NCBI GenBank assembly: GCA_019359285.1
Contig: JAHHHQ010000074.1
Location: 1 to 52,957 of the forward strand
Reading direction: 5' to 3'
Source of the DNA: Nodosilinea sp. WJT8-NPBG4
GTDB lineage: Bacteria > Cyanobacteriota > Cyanobacteriia > Phormidesmidales > Phormidesmidaceae
Length of the DNA: 52,957 nt
Shown: positions 1 through 8,222 of the stretch, piece by piece
Position numbering within the stretch: the stretch's first letter is position 1
Layout: each line of letters opens with the position of its first letter
Program-made: the position numbers and the translations under genes
The notes under the pieces: model-generated
Told to the model about the DNA's origin: nothing
What the model saw: the letters and a program-made list of their open reading frames with translations, nothing else
Database searches by the model: none

Positions 1-76
1 TTCCAATACGATCGCGTGAAGGCAGAAAAGACTAAGGGATGGACGGTGGGGTAGTGCCTGCGCAGAGACTAAACAA

Positions 77-111
77 AAACCCCCACGGGCCAGAAGTGCC
101 TGTGGGGGTTT
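77..111 (-). terminator. Rho-independent-type hairpin
   Basis: A 14-bp stem (one G-T pair) with a 7-nt loop. On the minus strand the stem is followed directly by TTTTTGTTT, so it would stop leftward transcripts such as that of the kinase gene, although it lies about 740 bp beyond that gene. The first arm recurs near the right window edge (52933-52947), so the hairpin belongs to a dispersed family. Confidence 0.6.
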
Positions 112-295
112 AGTTCTCAGGATGTATCTACGATTCAGGACTTCTGCCCGCTACTTGCCTAGGATGCCCTTGTCAGTGGGGGCGGTAGCAGGGGTAAGCT
201 ATTCGGCGTAAATGGAATTTCACATCTGCCCCTGGCCAGCGCTGGGGGTTTTGTTTTGCCCGGCCCTCGGCTGGAATTCAGGAGATGGGCAACCC

Positions 296-480
296 GGCTA
301 GTTGCGCGAGCAGATAACTACTCAACCCACAAGCCTTCAGCAGGTTGAGGCCATTGAGCACTCGGCTTAATCAATGTCACCTCAGCTACCTCCCAGCAGT
401 GTCATCCTGCCCATTCAAAGTCGATATTTCAGGAAACAGGTTAATCGCAGGCGGCCTAACGGTTCTGGTCAGCGGCTACC
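296..480 (+). repeat. Dispersed repeat A, copy 1 (right part)
   Basis: This is the right-hand part of a repeat also found at about 7791-8103, 9560-9841 and 47835-48074. It shares the segments around 'caggcaactactcaa'-like, 'ccattgagcactcggctt', 'ccagcagtgtcat' and 'gatatttcaggaaacagg'. Like the other copies it ends at a YCTAAC box followed by 'ctggtcagcggctacc', the left half of an attC-like structure. Confidence 0.75.
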
Positions 481-853
481 ACAAACTTTGAACTCAACAC
501 CAGCGGCTTCCTTTAGAGCTAATTTCTAAAGTAGATCTTAAGAGCGCTTAATCCCTCATGCAGCAAGGCTTTGCAAGCCTCGGATACTTAGACAAGTGAA
601 ATCTCGAAAGCCTTGCTATTGGGCAGTTCTAGCTATCTTGAGAAACAGCTCTGATGGTTAATCCCGAAGAGTGGAGTGCTTACCCGTCAAAATGCTGAAC
701 AACACTCTTCGTATCTGGGGGATCCAGCATCTACCTATGTCACCATCTCAACAGCAAAGCCTACTGCTATTGGGTTTTCTTCGCTGGAGACGCTTCGTGA
801 ACACTTTGTTTCACCCATCTACGACAGCCCTAATTCTTTGCCTTGACAAAGTA

Positions 854-2500
854 CTAGATACCTTTAATTCGTCCAGCCAGATTCGCAAGGACTGCAATTA
901 ATTCAGCAGGTTCAACGGGTTTTGCAACATGGGATTGGAAGCCTGCTAACAGCGCAGCCGTGCGATCTTGAGATCGGGCATAGGCAGTCAGGGCGATCGC
1001 TGGAATTCGACCTCCACGCTCTGGTGCCAATGCCCTAATTCGACGCAATAGAGCATAACCGTCTTCATCCGGCATGCCAATATCACTAATTAAAATATGC
1101 ATGGGTGGTGAAGATTTGGTCAGCAAGGAGATGGCTTCGTCTGCTGACGTTGCAACTATGACGTCTGCCCCACAAATTTCTAGCGTGTAGGTGAGCAGAT
1201 CCCGCATATCCGCGTCATCATCCACGATCAGTATCCTCAATCCGTCTAGCCGAGGAGAGCCGGCAAACGGAACGCTGCCTCCCACTGCTGGATGCACTCG
1301 TTCAGGTTCAATTGCTGTTGGCCCAACCGCTATTAGAGGTAGCTTTACAGTAAACGTTGCGCCCTGTGCTTCTCCTAGGCTTTCAGCATGCACCGTTCCG
1401 CCATGCAACTCTACCAATTGACGGACGATCGCTAAACCTAACCCCAGTCCCCCAAAGGACCGGGTAGTGGAGCCATCTGCCTGACGAAAGCGCTCAAAGA
1501 CGTGGGGAAGGAATTCTGCACTAATTCCCTGACCCGTATCTGCCACGATAATTTCAATATGGGAATTAATGCGTTGCAGGTAAACCTGAACTCGTCCGCG
1601 TTTTGGTGTGAACTTGATCGCATTGCTGAGCAGATTCCAGACAATCTGCTGTAACCGTTCGGCATCTCCTAAAACGGGACCTGCTGCTGGATCAAGCACC
1701 GATCGCAAGCGGATCTTCTTGGCATCAGCGGCAGGTCGCACCGTATCGATCGCGGCCTCAATGACTGACAATAACTCAACCCTTTGCACATTGAGGCGAA
1801 TTTTGCCTGTAATAATGCGTGAAACATCGAGGAGATCATCAATTAATTGCGCCTGAGATCTGGCATTGCGTTCGATTGTCTCCAGAGCACGATTCATCCT
1901 GGCTTCGTCTGCCTTGGTAGTCCGCAGCATCTGAGCCCAACCCAGGATGGCATTAAGGGGAGTTCGCAGTTCATGGGAAACGGTCGATAGAAATTCATCC
2001 TTCAATCGATTCAGCCTTTCAGCTTCCATTCGGGCGTTCTGTTCTTGCACCAAAAGTTTTGCCCGATCTTCTTCTGCTCGTTGGCGCTGCTGGATCTCTC
2101 TTGCCAATTCATCAATTTTCTTATTTAGCAGAGTGAATCGGTTACTAGTAGACTCTCGATTTTGTAACCGCAAGAAAATGAGTGCAGGCGCTTCGGGTGA
2201 CCACGGACGGATAACAGCCCCCTCACAGCGACACAAACAAGTCTCTTCACCCTTAGTCATTAGGGACAATGAGCCAAGTATGAGCTCTCGACTGGTGGAG
2301 CAAGTCCGCAGATATTGTTTGACCTTATCTGGCGGATCCGTCACCAGATCAAAGATTGTCTTCCCTTGCGATATCTGACGGGGTAACCCCAGCAGTTTGG
2401 AGAATGCCGGATTGGCCACCAAGATCTGACCACTTCCCTCAATTAGAAGTACAGGTTCTGGCAAAATTCTGGCAACTTCGAGAAACTGTTCGGGAGTCAC
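854..2500 (-). CDS. PAS hybrid sensor histidine kinase with C-terminal receiver
   Basis: Soluble hybrid histidine kinase of 548 residues. Visible in order: a PAS domain (about 5-110), a charged coiled-coil linker (about 125-165), a HisKA dimerisation domain with the phospho-accepting His in SHELRTPLN (about 175), a HATPase domain with N-box NLLSNAIKF and G-box motifs DTGQG and GLGLGL, and a C-terminal receiver (about 425-540) with acidic DDD pocket and phospho-Asp in DIGMPD. The start is a GTG at 2500 whose TGA overlap (GTGA) with the stop of the upstream MetOD1 gene implies translational coupling. The frame stays open further upstream to 2683, but that part only shadows the MetOD1 gene. No transmembrane segment is seen, so it is probably cytoplasmic. 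The signal is unknown; the coupled MetOD1 protein is a plausible sensor partner. Confidence 0.93.
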   Translation of the reverse strand: MTPEQFLEVARILPEPVLLIEGSGQILVANPAFSKLLGLPRQISQGKTIFDLVTDPPDKVKQYLRTCSTSRELILGSLSLMTKGEETCLCRCEGAVIRPWSPEAPALIFLRLQNRESTSNRFTLLNKKIDELAREIQQRQRAEEDRAKLLVQEQNARMEAERLNRLKDEFLSTVSHELRTPLNAILGWAQMLRTTKADEARMNRALETIERNARSQAQLIDDLLDVSRIITGKIRLNVQRVELLSVIEAAIDTVRPAADAKKIRLRSVLDPAAGPVLGDAERLQQIVWNLLSNAIKFTPKRGRVQVYLQRINSHIEIIVADTGQGISAEFLPHVFERFRQADGSTTRSFGGLGLGLAIVRQLVELHGGTVHAESLGEAQGATFTVKLPLIAVGPTAIEPERVHPAVGGSVPFAGSPRLDGLRILIVDDDADMRDLLTYTLEICGADVIVATSADEAISLLTKSSPPMHILISDIGMPDEDGYALLRRIRALAPERGGRIPAIALTAYARSQDRTAALLAGFQSHVAKPVEPAELIAVLANLAGRIKGI

Positions 2501-3045
2501 CCCTCGCTCTCTCCCTTGAAGTATTCCCTTCCGTGGCTTTCTTCTGCCTCTAGGGTGGGTTTCAGATAAATAACTACCCGGCACCCAGATGCACCCGTCG
2601 CAATCGTCTCTTGCAGTTCTACCTTGGCGTATCCTAAATTGTCCGCTGCAATGGAACCAAACACATTGGAGGTCATCATACACATAGCGGGGCGATCGAT
2701 GACTTTTTCAGCAAATGGACAAGCCCGATTGCCTAAAACAATTTTTTCATCTGTTTGTTCAATAATAAAAAAGTCGCCCTGAATTCGCTTCTTTAAATCT
2801 ACCAAGACATCGGCTACTTGCTCTGGCGTTAAATGGGATACCTTTAGAGCCGCCTTGTAGTCCTGGTCGATTTGCCTCCCCATGTTTTGGCCAACGACAC
2901 TGATAAACCCTGAGGCTTCCTCTAAGCCCACGACATCCTGTAACGTGCCCGCTAACTCTCGAATCAAGGTACGTAAAAACACATCCCTCTCCAGAGGGAT
3001 TTCAAGATCTTTTATGGGTATTTCAGGCTTAAACAAACTATCCAT
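2497..3045 (-). CDS. MetOD1 (methanogen output domain 1)-like protein
   Basis: A 182-residue protein resembling the V4R-like MetOD1 family: an N-terminal helical part (EVAL..-type, about 20-90) and a C-terminal sheet part with conserved cysteines in NRACPFAEKV, PAMCMM and GASGCRVVIYL. Family members are usually found as input or output modules of two-component systems and are thought to bind small ligands or metals; the ligand is unknown. The gene is first in a two-gene minus-strand operon with the PAS hybrid kinase, joined by a 4-nt GTGA overlap. ATG start at 3045 with a GA-rich stretch ahead. A role as sensor partner for the kinase is inference from the coupling. Confidence 0.8.
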   Translation of the reverse strand: MDSLFKPEIPIKDLEIPLERDVFLRTLIRELAGTLQDVVGLEEASGFISVVGQNMGRQIDQDYKAALKVSHLTPEQVADVLVDLKKRIQGDFFIIEQTDEKIVLGNRACPFAEKVIDRPAMCMMTSNVFGSIAADNLGYAKVELQETIATGASGCRVVIYLKPTLEAEESHGREYFKGESEG

Positions 3046-3240
3046 AGCCCTATCTCTTAAACAAAGTTCAACAGAAATTTATCCATCTATAATAATCCCA
3101 TCCGACAGAGTGATAGGTAATATAACTTAAAATAGACAAGTAGGTATTGCATTATACCTGCACGAGCTGTATGCAACCAGCCAGCGAGGCTAGGAGGGCT
3201 GAATTGTAGAACAGCTCAGTATCATCAGTCACCAGAGTTA

Positions 3241-3276
3241 GTAGGTTGGGGCTGAGCTAGCTCAGCCCCAACCTAC
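3241..3276. repeat. Perfect 36-bp palindrome
   Basis: Two 18-bp arms, GTAGGTTGGGGCTGAGCT and its exact reverse complement, abut without a loop. Flanks add 'tta'/'tgt'. A related fragment, 'caaccccaacctacga', occurs at about 4089-4104. There is no T-tract, so a terminator is unlikely; it could be a REP-like element or a cruciform-forming site. Confidence 0.85.
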
Positions 3277-3569
3277 TGTTAATTTAGTACCCCATCTGCG
3301 TATTCCAATGAGCAAGTCCTATGCAATACCACGGCGGGTTAGGAATAAAATCCTTCTAGAATTGTTGGGTTTTCTTCGGCAACGCAATCTGCAAGAGATC
3401 TGCGCTCGCACTGACCTAGATACAGCGTTGCTCTAACTTCAAAAAGTTACGATGTTGAGCCTTTTCATTACCCTCAGTCAGTCTAGCGATTGCAATTACT
3501 GAATTTAGATAAACTTGGCCATAAGAGCTGATTTCTTAAGATGGCTAGAACTGCCCAATAGCCAAGCAC

Positions 3570-3647
3570 TATTCTTACCGCACAGAACAATCCTACGTTC
3601 AGTGGAACGCCTGTAGCAGAACTATGAGTTAGTTGCAAAGGGAGACA
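3570..3647 (+). repeat. Dispersed repeat module B, copy 1
   Basis: About 78 bp beginning 'attcttaccg', containing 'tacgttcagtggaacgcctg' and ending near 'gcaaagggagacac'. It matches 9453-9533 and 47729-47810 with few changes. In the latter two copies it directly precedes module A; here it stands alone. Confidence 0.75.
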
Positions 3648-4372
3648 CAAGTGTTTAATCCGCTGTGCAGCAGATCGTGGGGGCCAAGCTGAAGAGTGCT
3701 CTACAGCGCCAAATTCAGGCGGGCCACAATATTAACATGGCGGTGAAGAGATGACCCTGATGCTGCCTGAGTCGCCCCCAGATGTCACCCTGGCGCGTGT
3801 TGAAGCAATCCGCTACGCCGTTGGCTAGCTTCGGGTGAGCTACAACGGCATGACGCTGAAACGACTGTTGACCTCGCACGGGTAGAAGCTTTCCTCACTA
3901 CGGGCTCAAGGGAAATGACGTAGTAAATCCGCTGGTACGGCTCTCTACCAAGCTAAGAGCAGGGAACGCAACCAGGTAATGGTCCACAGTGCCTGCAATG
4001 AAAGTAGCTAAAGGCTTAAATCCTTCTCAGCCCAGAGATAGCGCACTGATATGCTGTTAAAGCCTGTGGACGTTGGGTTTCGTACCTCAACCCCAACCTA
4101 CGAGGCGAGCGATTGCTCCTTTAGAGTGGGAGCCTGGTGCTGTTTAGCCAATGGGAATGTCATGCGCAAGATAACACCTCGATTCAATCTCGAGAATTCG
4201 TTCGAAAGATAGATGGACTACTCCTACCAAATGGCCAAAAACCGGCACGGAGAAACCCTACAGTTTTTTCCCTCCCTGGATTTCGGCTTATTCCATTGCA
4301 ATAGCTGAGAAATAGCTGTTGTGGCCCAACCGACGATAGCACTCTGATTCAGACTCTGTCCTGTGACCCACG

Positions 4373-7300
4373 ATGAACCCAAATAGCTCTGAAACGATTT
4401 TATCGAGAATCAGTGATGCCTTTGTAGCGCTGGATCAAGACTGTCGTTTCACCTACGTCAATGATCGCTACTGTGAAATTGTGGATACGGAGCGGGACGC
4501 CCTGCTGGGTCAAATCGTTTGGGAGCTGTTTCCCGAAACGGCGGACAGCGAAGTTCACAGGCAGTTTCAGCGGGCATTGAGCGAGCAAACCCCGGTGGTG
4601 TTTGAGTGGCTATTTGCCGCCTGGAACCGCTGGTTTGAGTATCGGGTTTATCCATCGCCCGATGGGCTGACCATTTTCCTGACGGAGATTAGTGATCGCA
4701 AGCAAACCGAAATGGCATTGCGCCAAAGCGAGGCACGCTTCCGCCGCATTTTTGAGTGCAACATGGTGCCGATGGGGATTTGGTCACGCTCAGGTGGTGT
4801 TTTGCAGGCCAATGATGCCCTGCTCGATCTAATTGGTTATACCCGCCAGGAAATGGAAGCAGAACAGATTAGTTGGCTAACCATCACACCCCCTGAATGG
4901 CTGTCCCAGGACGAAGCGTCTTTGGCAGAGATTGCTGCCGAAGGCTTCAGCACCCCGTTTGAGAAAAAATATATCCATAAGCAGGGGCATCGCGTTCCGA
5001 TTCTGATTGCCGGAGCGTCGTTTTTGGACGATCCAGACACGGGTATCTTTTTTGCCCTTGACCTGACGGAGCGCAAAGCGACAGAAGCTATTTTGCAACA
5101 AGCCGCCGACTTGTCTGCGTTTCGCGTTTCCCTGACTGACTTACTCCGTCCCTTGGCTGACCCGATTGCGGTTCAGGCAATAGCCAGTCGTTTGCTGGGC
5201 GAGTATCTCGGCGCGAACCGCGTCGCCTACTTCGAGGTGCGTGACGCTGATTATGTGGTTGAGCGAGACTACGTCAACGGAGCCACTGCCCTTGTCGGTA
5301 AATACCCGATTGATTCCTTTGGTCAGGAGTTGCTGGCCGCATACCGCACGGGTCAGCCGGTATGCGTAGCTGATGTGGCCACCGATCTTAACCTGACAAT
5401 CGATCAGCAGTCGGCCTACGCCACCATGCAGATTAAGGCCTACATTGGCATTCCGCTCATCAAGCACGGTGAGTTTGTGGCTGGGCTGGCCGTTCATACC
5501 GTTAGCCCACGAGCCTGGACACCGGACGAAGTGGCCTTGGCACAGGAAGTCGCCGAGCGGATTTGGAGTGCGATCGAACGCGCCCAAATTGAGGCGAATT
5601 TGCGGCGCAGTGAAGCTGAGTTTCGCATCATTTCTAACGCTGCCCCTGCCCTGGTGTGGGTGGGGGCGCAAGATGGATCTATCACCTTTTTCAACGATCG
5701 CTGGTACGAATTCACCGGACAAACAGAAGCCGAAGCCATTGGTTTTGGCTGGGCAAATGCTACCCATGCTGATGATCTGGCGCGAATTCTCCCCTATTGG
5801 GAGCACTGTCGGCAAACGGGTGAACCCTACGAAGGTGAAATCCGCTACCGTCGTCATGACGGAGAGTATTACTGGTACGTATTTCGGGCGCTGCCGCGTC
5901 GGAATAGAGCTGGAGAAGTTGAAGCCTGGTACGGGTTGAGTATCGATATCAGCGAGCGTAAACAAGCCGCCGCCGAGCGAGAACAGCTCTTACAACAGGA
6001 ACAAACCCTGCGCCAGCAGGCAGAAATTGCAGAACGTGGACTATACACCCTTTTAGCCAGCATCCGCGAAGATTTTTTGTCGTTCGATCACGACTGGCGC
6101 GTGACCTATCTCAACCCCCAGGCCGAGATCACCATGCAAAGGCCGCGCGACCAAATTTTAGGCCATCGCATTTGGGAGCTGTTTCCCGACCTGGTTGGAA
6201 CAGAGTACTACCATCGCCTGCATCAGGTCATGCGAGAACAGGCCCCGGTTCAGTTTGAGTACTACTACGATACCTGGGATGTCTGGTTTGACAATCGCGT
6301 TTACCCAAGTCCCGAGGGCATTACCATCCTCTGCACGAACATTACCAATCGTAAACGCGCCGAAGCCGAACGCGAACAGCTTTTGGCACGGGAACAGGCC
6401 GCCCGAGAAGCCGCCGAAGCCGCTAGTCGCATCAAAGACGAATTTCTAGCAGTCGTCTCCCACGAACTCAGGTCGCCCCTCAACCCCATTCTCGGCTGGG
6501 CAAAGCTGTTGCGCACGCGCCAGCTAGACGCCGAAAAAACCGAGCGGGCGCTAGAAGTGATTGAGCGCAATGCCCAGATGCAGGCCCAGCTGATTAACGA
6601 CCTGCTCGATGTCTCTCGCATTCTGCGCGGCAAACTCAGCCTTGAGACTAAGCCCGTTAATTTGGCAGCCACCATTCAAGCGGCCATGGAAACCGTTCGA
6701 CTCGCGGCAGAAGCTAAATCAATCGATTTACGATTTACGATTTGCGATTTTGGATTGGAAAGGGACAATAATCCAAAATCGCAAATCCAAAATCCAAAAT
6801 TGCAAGTGATGGGCGATTCCGGACGCTTGCAACAGGTAGTCTGGAATCTTTTAACCAATGCCGTCAAGTTCACCGCTGAGGGAGGACGGGTCGAAGTATG
6901 GCTGGAGCAAGAGGGAGGAGATCGGGGGGCAGACTCTTCCTCACCCTATCACCCCTCCCACGCCCGCATTACCGTAACCGACACCGGCAAGGGCATCTCC
7001 TCCGACTTTCTGCCCTATGTCTTTGAGCAATTTCGCCAGGAGAGTTCTGCCACAACTCGACGCTTTGGTGGACTGGGGTTGGGGCTGGCGATCGTTCGCT
7101 ACCTGGTCGAACTGCATGGCGGCACCATCCAGGCAGACAGCCCCGGTGACGGACAGGGAGCTACCTTTACCGTCAGGCTTCCGCTGATGCCGCATCAGCC
7201 AGTAGCAAAGCCAGACCCGGCTCCCTCTAAGGCTTCCATAGATTTGCGGGGCACTCGTATTCTGGTCGTGGATGACGACGACAATACCCGTGAGTTTCTG

Positions 7301-7633
7301 GCCTTTTTGCTAGAGCTACACGGGGCCAATGTGCTCGCCACGGCGACCGCAGATGAGGCGATCGCTACCCTAACCCAGTTCATGCCCGAGGTGCTGCTGA
7401 GCGACATTGGCATGCCCGATGTGGATGGCTACATGCTGCTGCGGCAAATTAGAGCCTTGCCAGCGGAGCAAGGCGGCACTGTACCAGCAATCGCCCTCAC
7501 CGCCTATGCCGGAGAAATTGACTACCGGCAGGCTATGGCGGCGGGGTTTCAGCGGCACATGGCCAAACCGCTCGAACCGCAGGCGTTAATTCAGGCGATC
7601 GCTTCCCTCTTAAAGCAATCCGCTGCTACCTAA
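4373..7633 (+). CDS. Multi-PAS/GAF hybrid histidine kinase with receiver
   Basis: A 1086-residue soluble sensor kinase. Order: PAS1 (about 8-105), PAS2 (115-235), GAF (245-400), PAS3 with a PAC-type end (410-530), PAS4 (550-660), HisKA with His in SHELRSPLN (about 697), HATPase (about 770-920, N-box NLLTNAVKF, G-boxes DTGKG and GLGLGL) and receiver (about 960-1080, phospho-Asp in DIGMPD). PAS1 and PAS4 are very alike (both contain LGxxxWELFPxxxxxxxHR and WDxWFxxRVYPSPxGxTI), which suggests internal duplication. The catalytic core is close to that of the kinase at 854-2500. Two stretches in the HATPase domain (about residues 789-811 and 845-860) have no counterpart there; the first comes from an inverted-repeat element inserted in frame. 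ATG at 4373. It stands alone, so signal and target are unknown. Confidence 0.94.
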   Translation: MNPNSSETILSRISDAFVALDQDCRFTYVNDRYCEIVDTERDALLGQIVWELFPETADSEVHRQFQRALSEQTPVVFEWLFAAWNRWFEYRVYPSPDGLTIFLTEISDRKQTEMALRQSEARFRRIFECNMVPMGIWSRSGGVLQANDALLDLIGYTRQEMEAEQISWLTITPPEWLSQDEASLAEIAAEGFSTPFEKKYIHKQGHRVPILIAGASFLDDPDTGIFFALDLTERKATEAILQQAADLSAFRVSLTDLLRPLADPIAVQAIASRLLGEYLGANRVAYFEVRDADYVVERDYVNGATALVGKYPIDSFGQELLAAYRTGQPVCVADVATDLNLTIDQQSAYATMQIKAYIGIPLIKHGEFVAGLAVHTVSPRAWTPDEVALAQEVAERIWSAIERAQIEANLRRSEAEFRIISNAAPALVWVGAQDGSITFFNDRWYEFTGQTEAEAIGFGWANATHADDLARILPYWEHCRQTGEPYEGEIRYRRHDGEYYWYVFRALPRRNRAGEVEAWYGLSIDISERKQAAAEREQLLQQEQTLRQQAEIAERGLYTLLASIREDFLSFDHDWRVTYLNPQAEITMQRPRDQILGHRIWELFPDLVGTEYYHRLHQVMREQAPVQFEYYYDTWDVWFDNRVYPSPEGITILCTNITNRKRAEAEREQLLAREQAAREAAEAASRIKDEFLAVVSHELRSPLNPILGWAKLLRTRQLDAEKTERALEVIERNAQMQAQLINDLLDVSRILRGKLSLETKPVNLAATIQAAMETVRLAAEAKSIDLRFTICDFGLERDNNPKSQIQNPKLQVMGDSGRLQQVVWNLLTNAVKFTAEGGRVEVWLEQEGGDRGADSSSPYHPSHARITVTDTGKGISSDFLPYVFEQFRQESSATTRRFGGLGLGLAIVRYLVELHGGTIQADSPGDGQGATFTVRLPLMPHQPVAKPDPAPSKASIDLRGTRILVVDDDDNTREFLAFLLELHGANVLATATADEAIATLTQFMPEVLLSDIGMPDVDGYMLLRQIRALPAEQGGTVPAIALTAYAGEIDYRQAMAAGFQRHMAKPLEPQALIQAIASLLKQSAAT
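6739..6787. repeat. Inverted-repeat element inserted in frame in a kinase gene
   Basis: Perfect 18-bp arms (GATTTGCGATTTTGGATT at 6739-6756 and its reverse complement at 6770-6787) around a 13-nt loop, flanked by further 'gatttac' and 'caaaatccaaaatt' repeats. This AT-rich 'ATTTTGGATT' sequence is typical of short intergenic repeats in cyanobacteria. Here it is read through as protein (FTICDFGLERDNNPKSQ...), within the ATP-binding domain just before the N-box. Confidence 0.85.
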
Positions 7634-7790
7634 CCCGGTTTCAACCGACGGTGATTCGATAGATATTAATGGGGGCGATCGCACCAATTATCTTTACCAT
7701 CCCATCCACCTAGGACCATTTCGGTCCAATAGAAGGAAAGCTAAGGCCTTGGCACCTGGGAGGAACCCCGACCAGGCCATACAGTGGCAT
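7634..7790 (+). repeat. Spacer with repeat module C, copy 1
   Basis: From about 7712 to 7790 the sequence 'tcggtccaatagaaggaaagctaaggcc' (in pieces) and 'gggaggaaccc' matches 52645-52708. In both places it directly precedes module A. The first 80 bases after the kinase stop show nothing recognisable. Confidence 0.6.
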
Positions 7791-8103
7791 CGGCTAGTTG
7801 CCTCGCGCCGCAGAGCAGCATCAGAATCTCTCTTGGCAACTCTTTCGTGGAACGTTCCAAAATTTGTCCAACACTGTGCTGGACAATTTCCACTTAGCTA
7901 CGTCCAGGGTCTCCTATGAGTACAGGTGGGGGGTAAGTCAGATCAGCTAATTGCGCGCGCAGGCAACTACTCAACACACAAGCCTTCAGCAGGTTAAGGG
8001 CATTGAGTACTCGGCTTGATCAATAGTCACCTCAGCTACCCCCCAGCAGTGTCATTCTGCCCATTCAAAGCCGATATTTCAAGAAACAAGTTAATTGCAG
8101 ACG
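7791..8103 (+). repeat. Dispersed repeat A, copy 2 (most complete)
   Basis: About 310 bp starting 'ctagttgcctcgcgccgca', with an internal hairpin (TTGTCCA ... TGGACAA at about 7867-7890), the core 'ttgcgcgcgcaggcaa', and ending at the GTCTAAC box that opens the attC-like structure at 8104. No open frame is shared among copies, so it behaves like a non-coding element. The stem-loop keeps its stem while the loop varies between copies. Confidence 0.75.
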
Positions 8104-8189
8104 GTCTAACGTTCGTGGTCAGCGGCTACCAATAACCTTTGCCACCCACCTGTGGCTTACAATAGTTCGCTGCACCACGGTTGTTAGAC
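8104..8189 (-). other. attC-like recombination site
   Basis: Ends are GTCTAAC (8104-8110) and its exact complement GTTAGAC (8183-8189), matching the attC core consensus RYYYAAC/GTTRRRY. Inside, CGTGGT pairs with ACCACG and CAGCG with CGCTG, separated by one unpaired base on one side. That gives the R-box, unpaired spacer, L-box and extrahelical-base layout of integron attC sites. It lies 33 bp past the stop of the minus-strand CPBP-like gene, as an attC lies past its cassette gene. Confidence 0.6.
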
Positions 8190-8222
8190 AGTAATTATAA
8201 GCTTGCTGACTAACCATGTCGA

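Larger units (their letters stand above)
1..853. other. Repeat-rich intergenic region
   Basis: I find no convincing gene here. A strong hairpin lies at 77-111, a second terminator-like GC hairpin with a T-rich tail at about 228-256, a partial copy of dispersed repeat A at 296-480, and an eroded attC-like half-site beginning with GCCTAAC at 454. A short segment at about 600-632 (reading ..attgggcagttctagc..) recurs in inverted orientation near 3541-3566. The 76-codon open frame at 671-901 has no recognisable family and overlaps the end of the kinase gene, so I do not call it. Confidence 0.6.
3046..4372. other. Long intergenic region with repeats and decayed coding DNA
   Basis: No intact gene. 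It holds a perfect 36-bp palindrome at 3241-3276, a copy of repeat module B at 3570-3647, and at about 3660-3900 a stretch with coding-like composition (frames reading e.g. KSALQRQIQAGHNI and PPDVTLARVEAIRYAVG) broken by several stops. This is probably the remnant of a gene I cannot identify. The last 150 bases before 4373 should contain the promoter of the large kinase. Confidence 0.55.

Noticed and set aside
671..901. 76-codon plus-strand frame left of the first kinase
   Set aside because: Overlaps the end of the kinase gene on the other strand, no conserved pattern, no clear ribosome site.
2501..2683. Upstream extension of the first hybrid kinase to 2683
   Set aside because: The extra 61 codons overlap the well-supported MetOD1 frame and look non-coding; the GTG at 2500 with GTGA coupling is the better start.
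5141..5965. 274-codon minus-strand frame within the large kinase gene
   Set aside because: Shadow of the kinase coding sequence; no independent motif or ribosome site.
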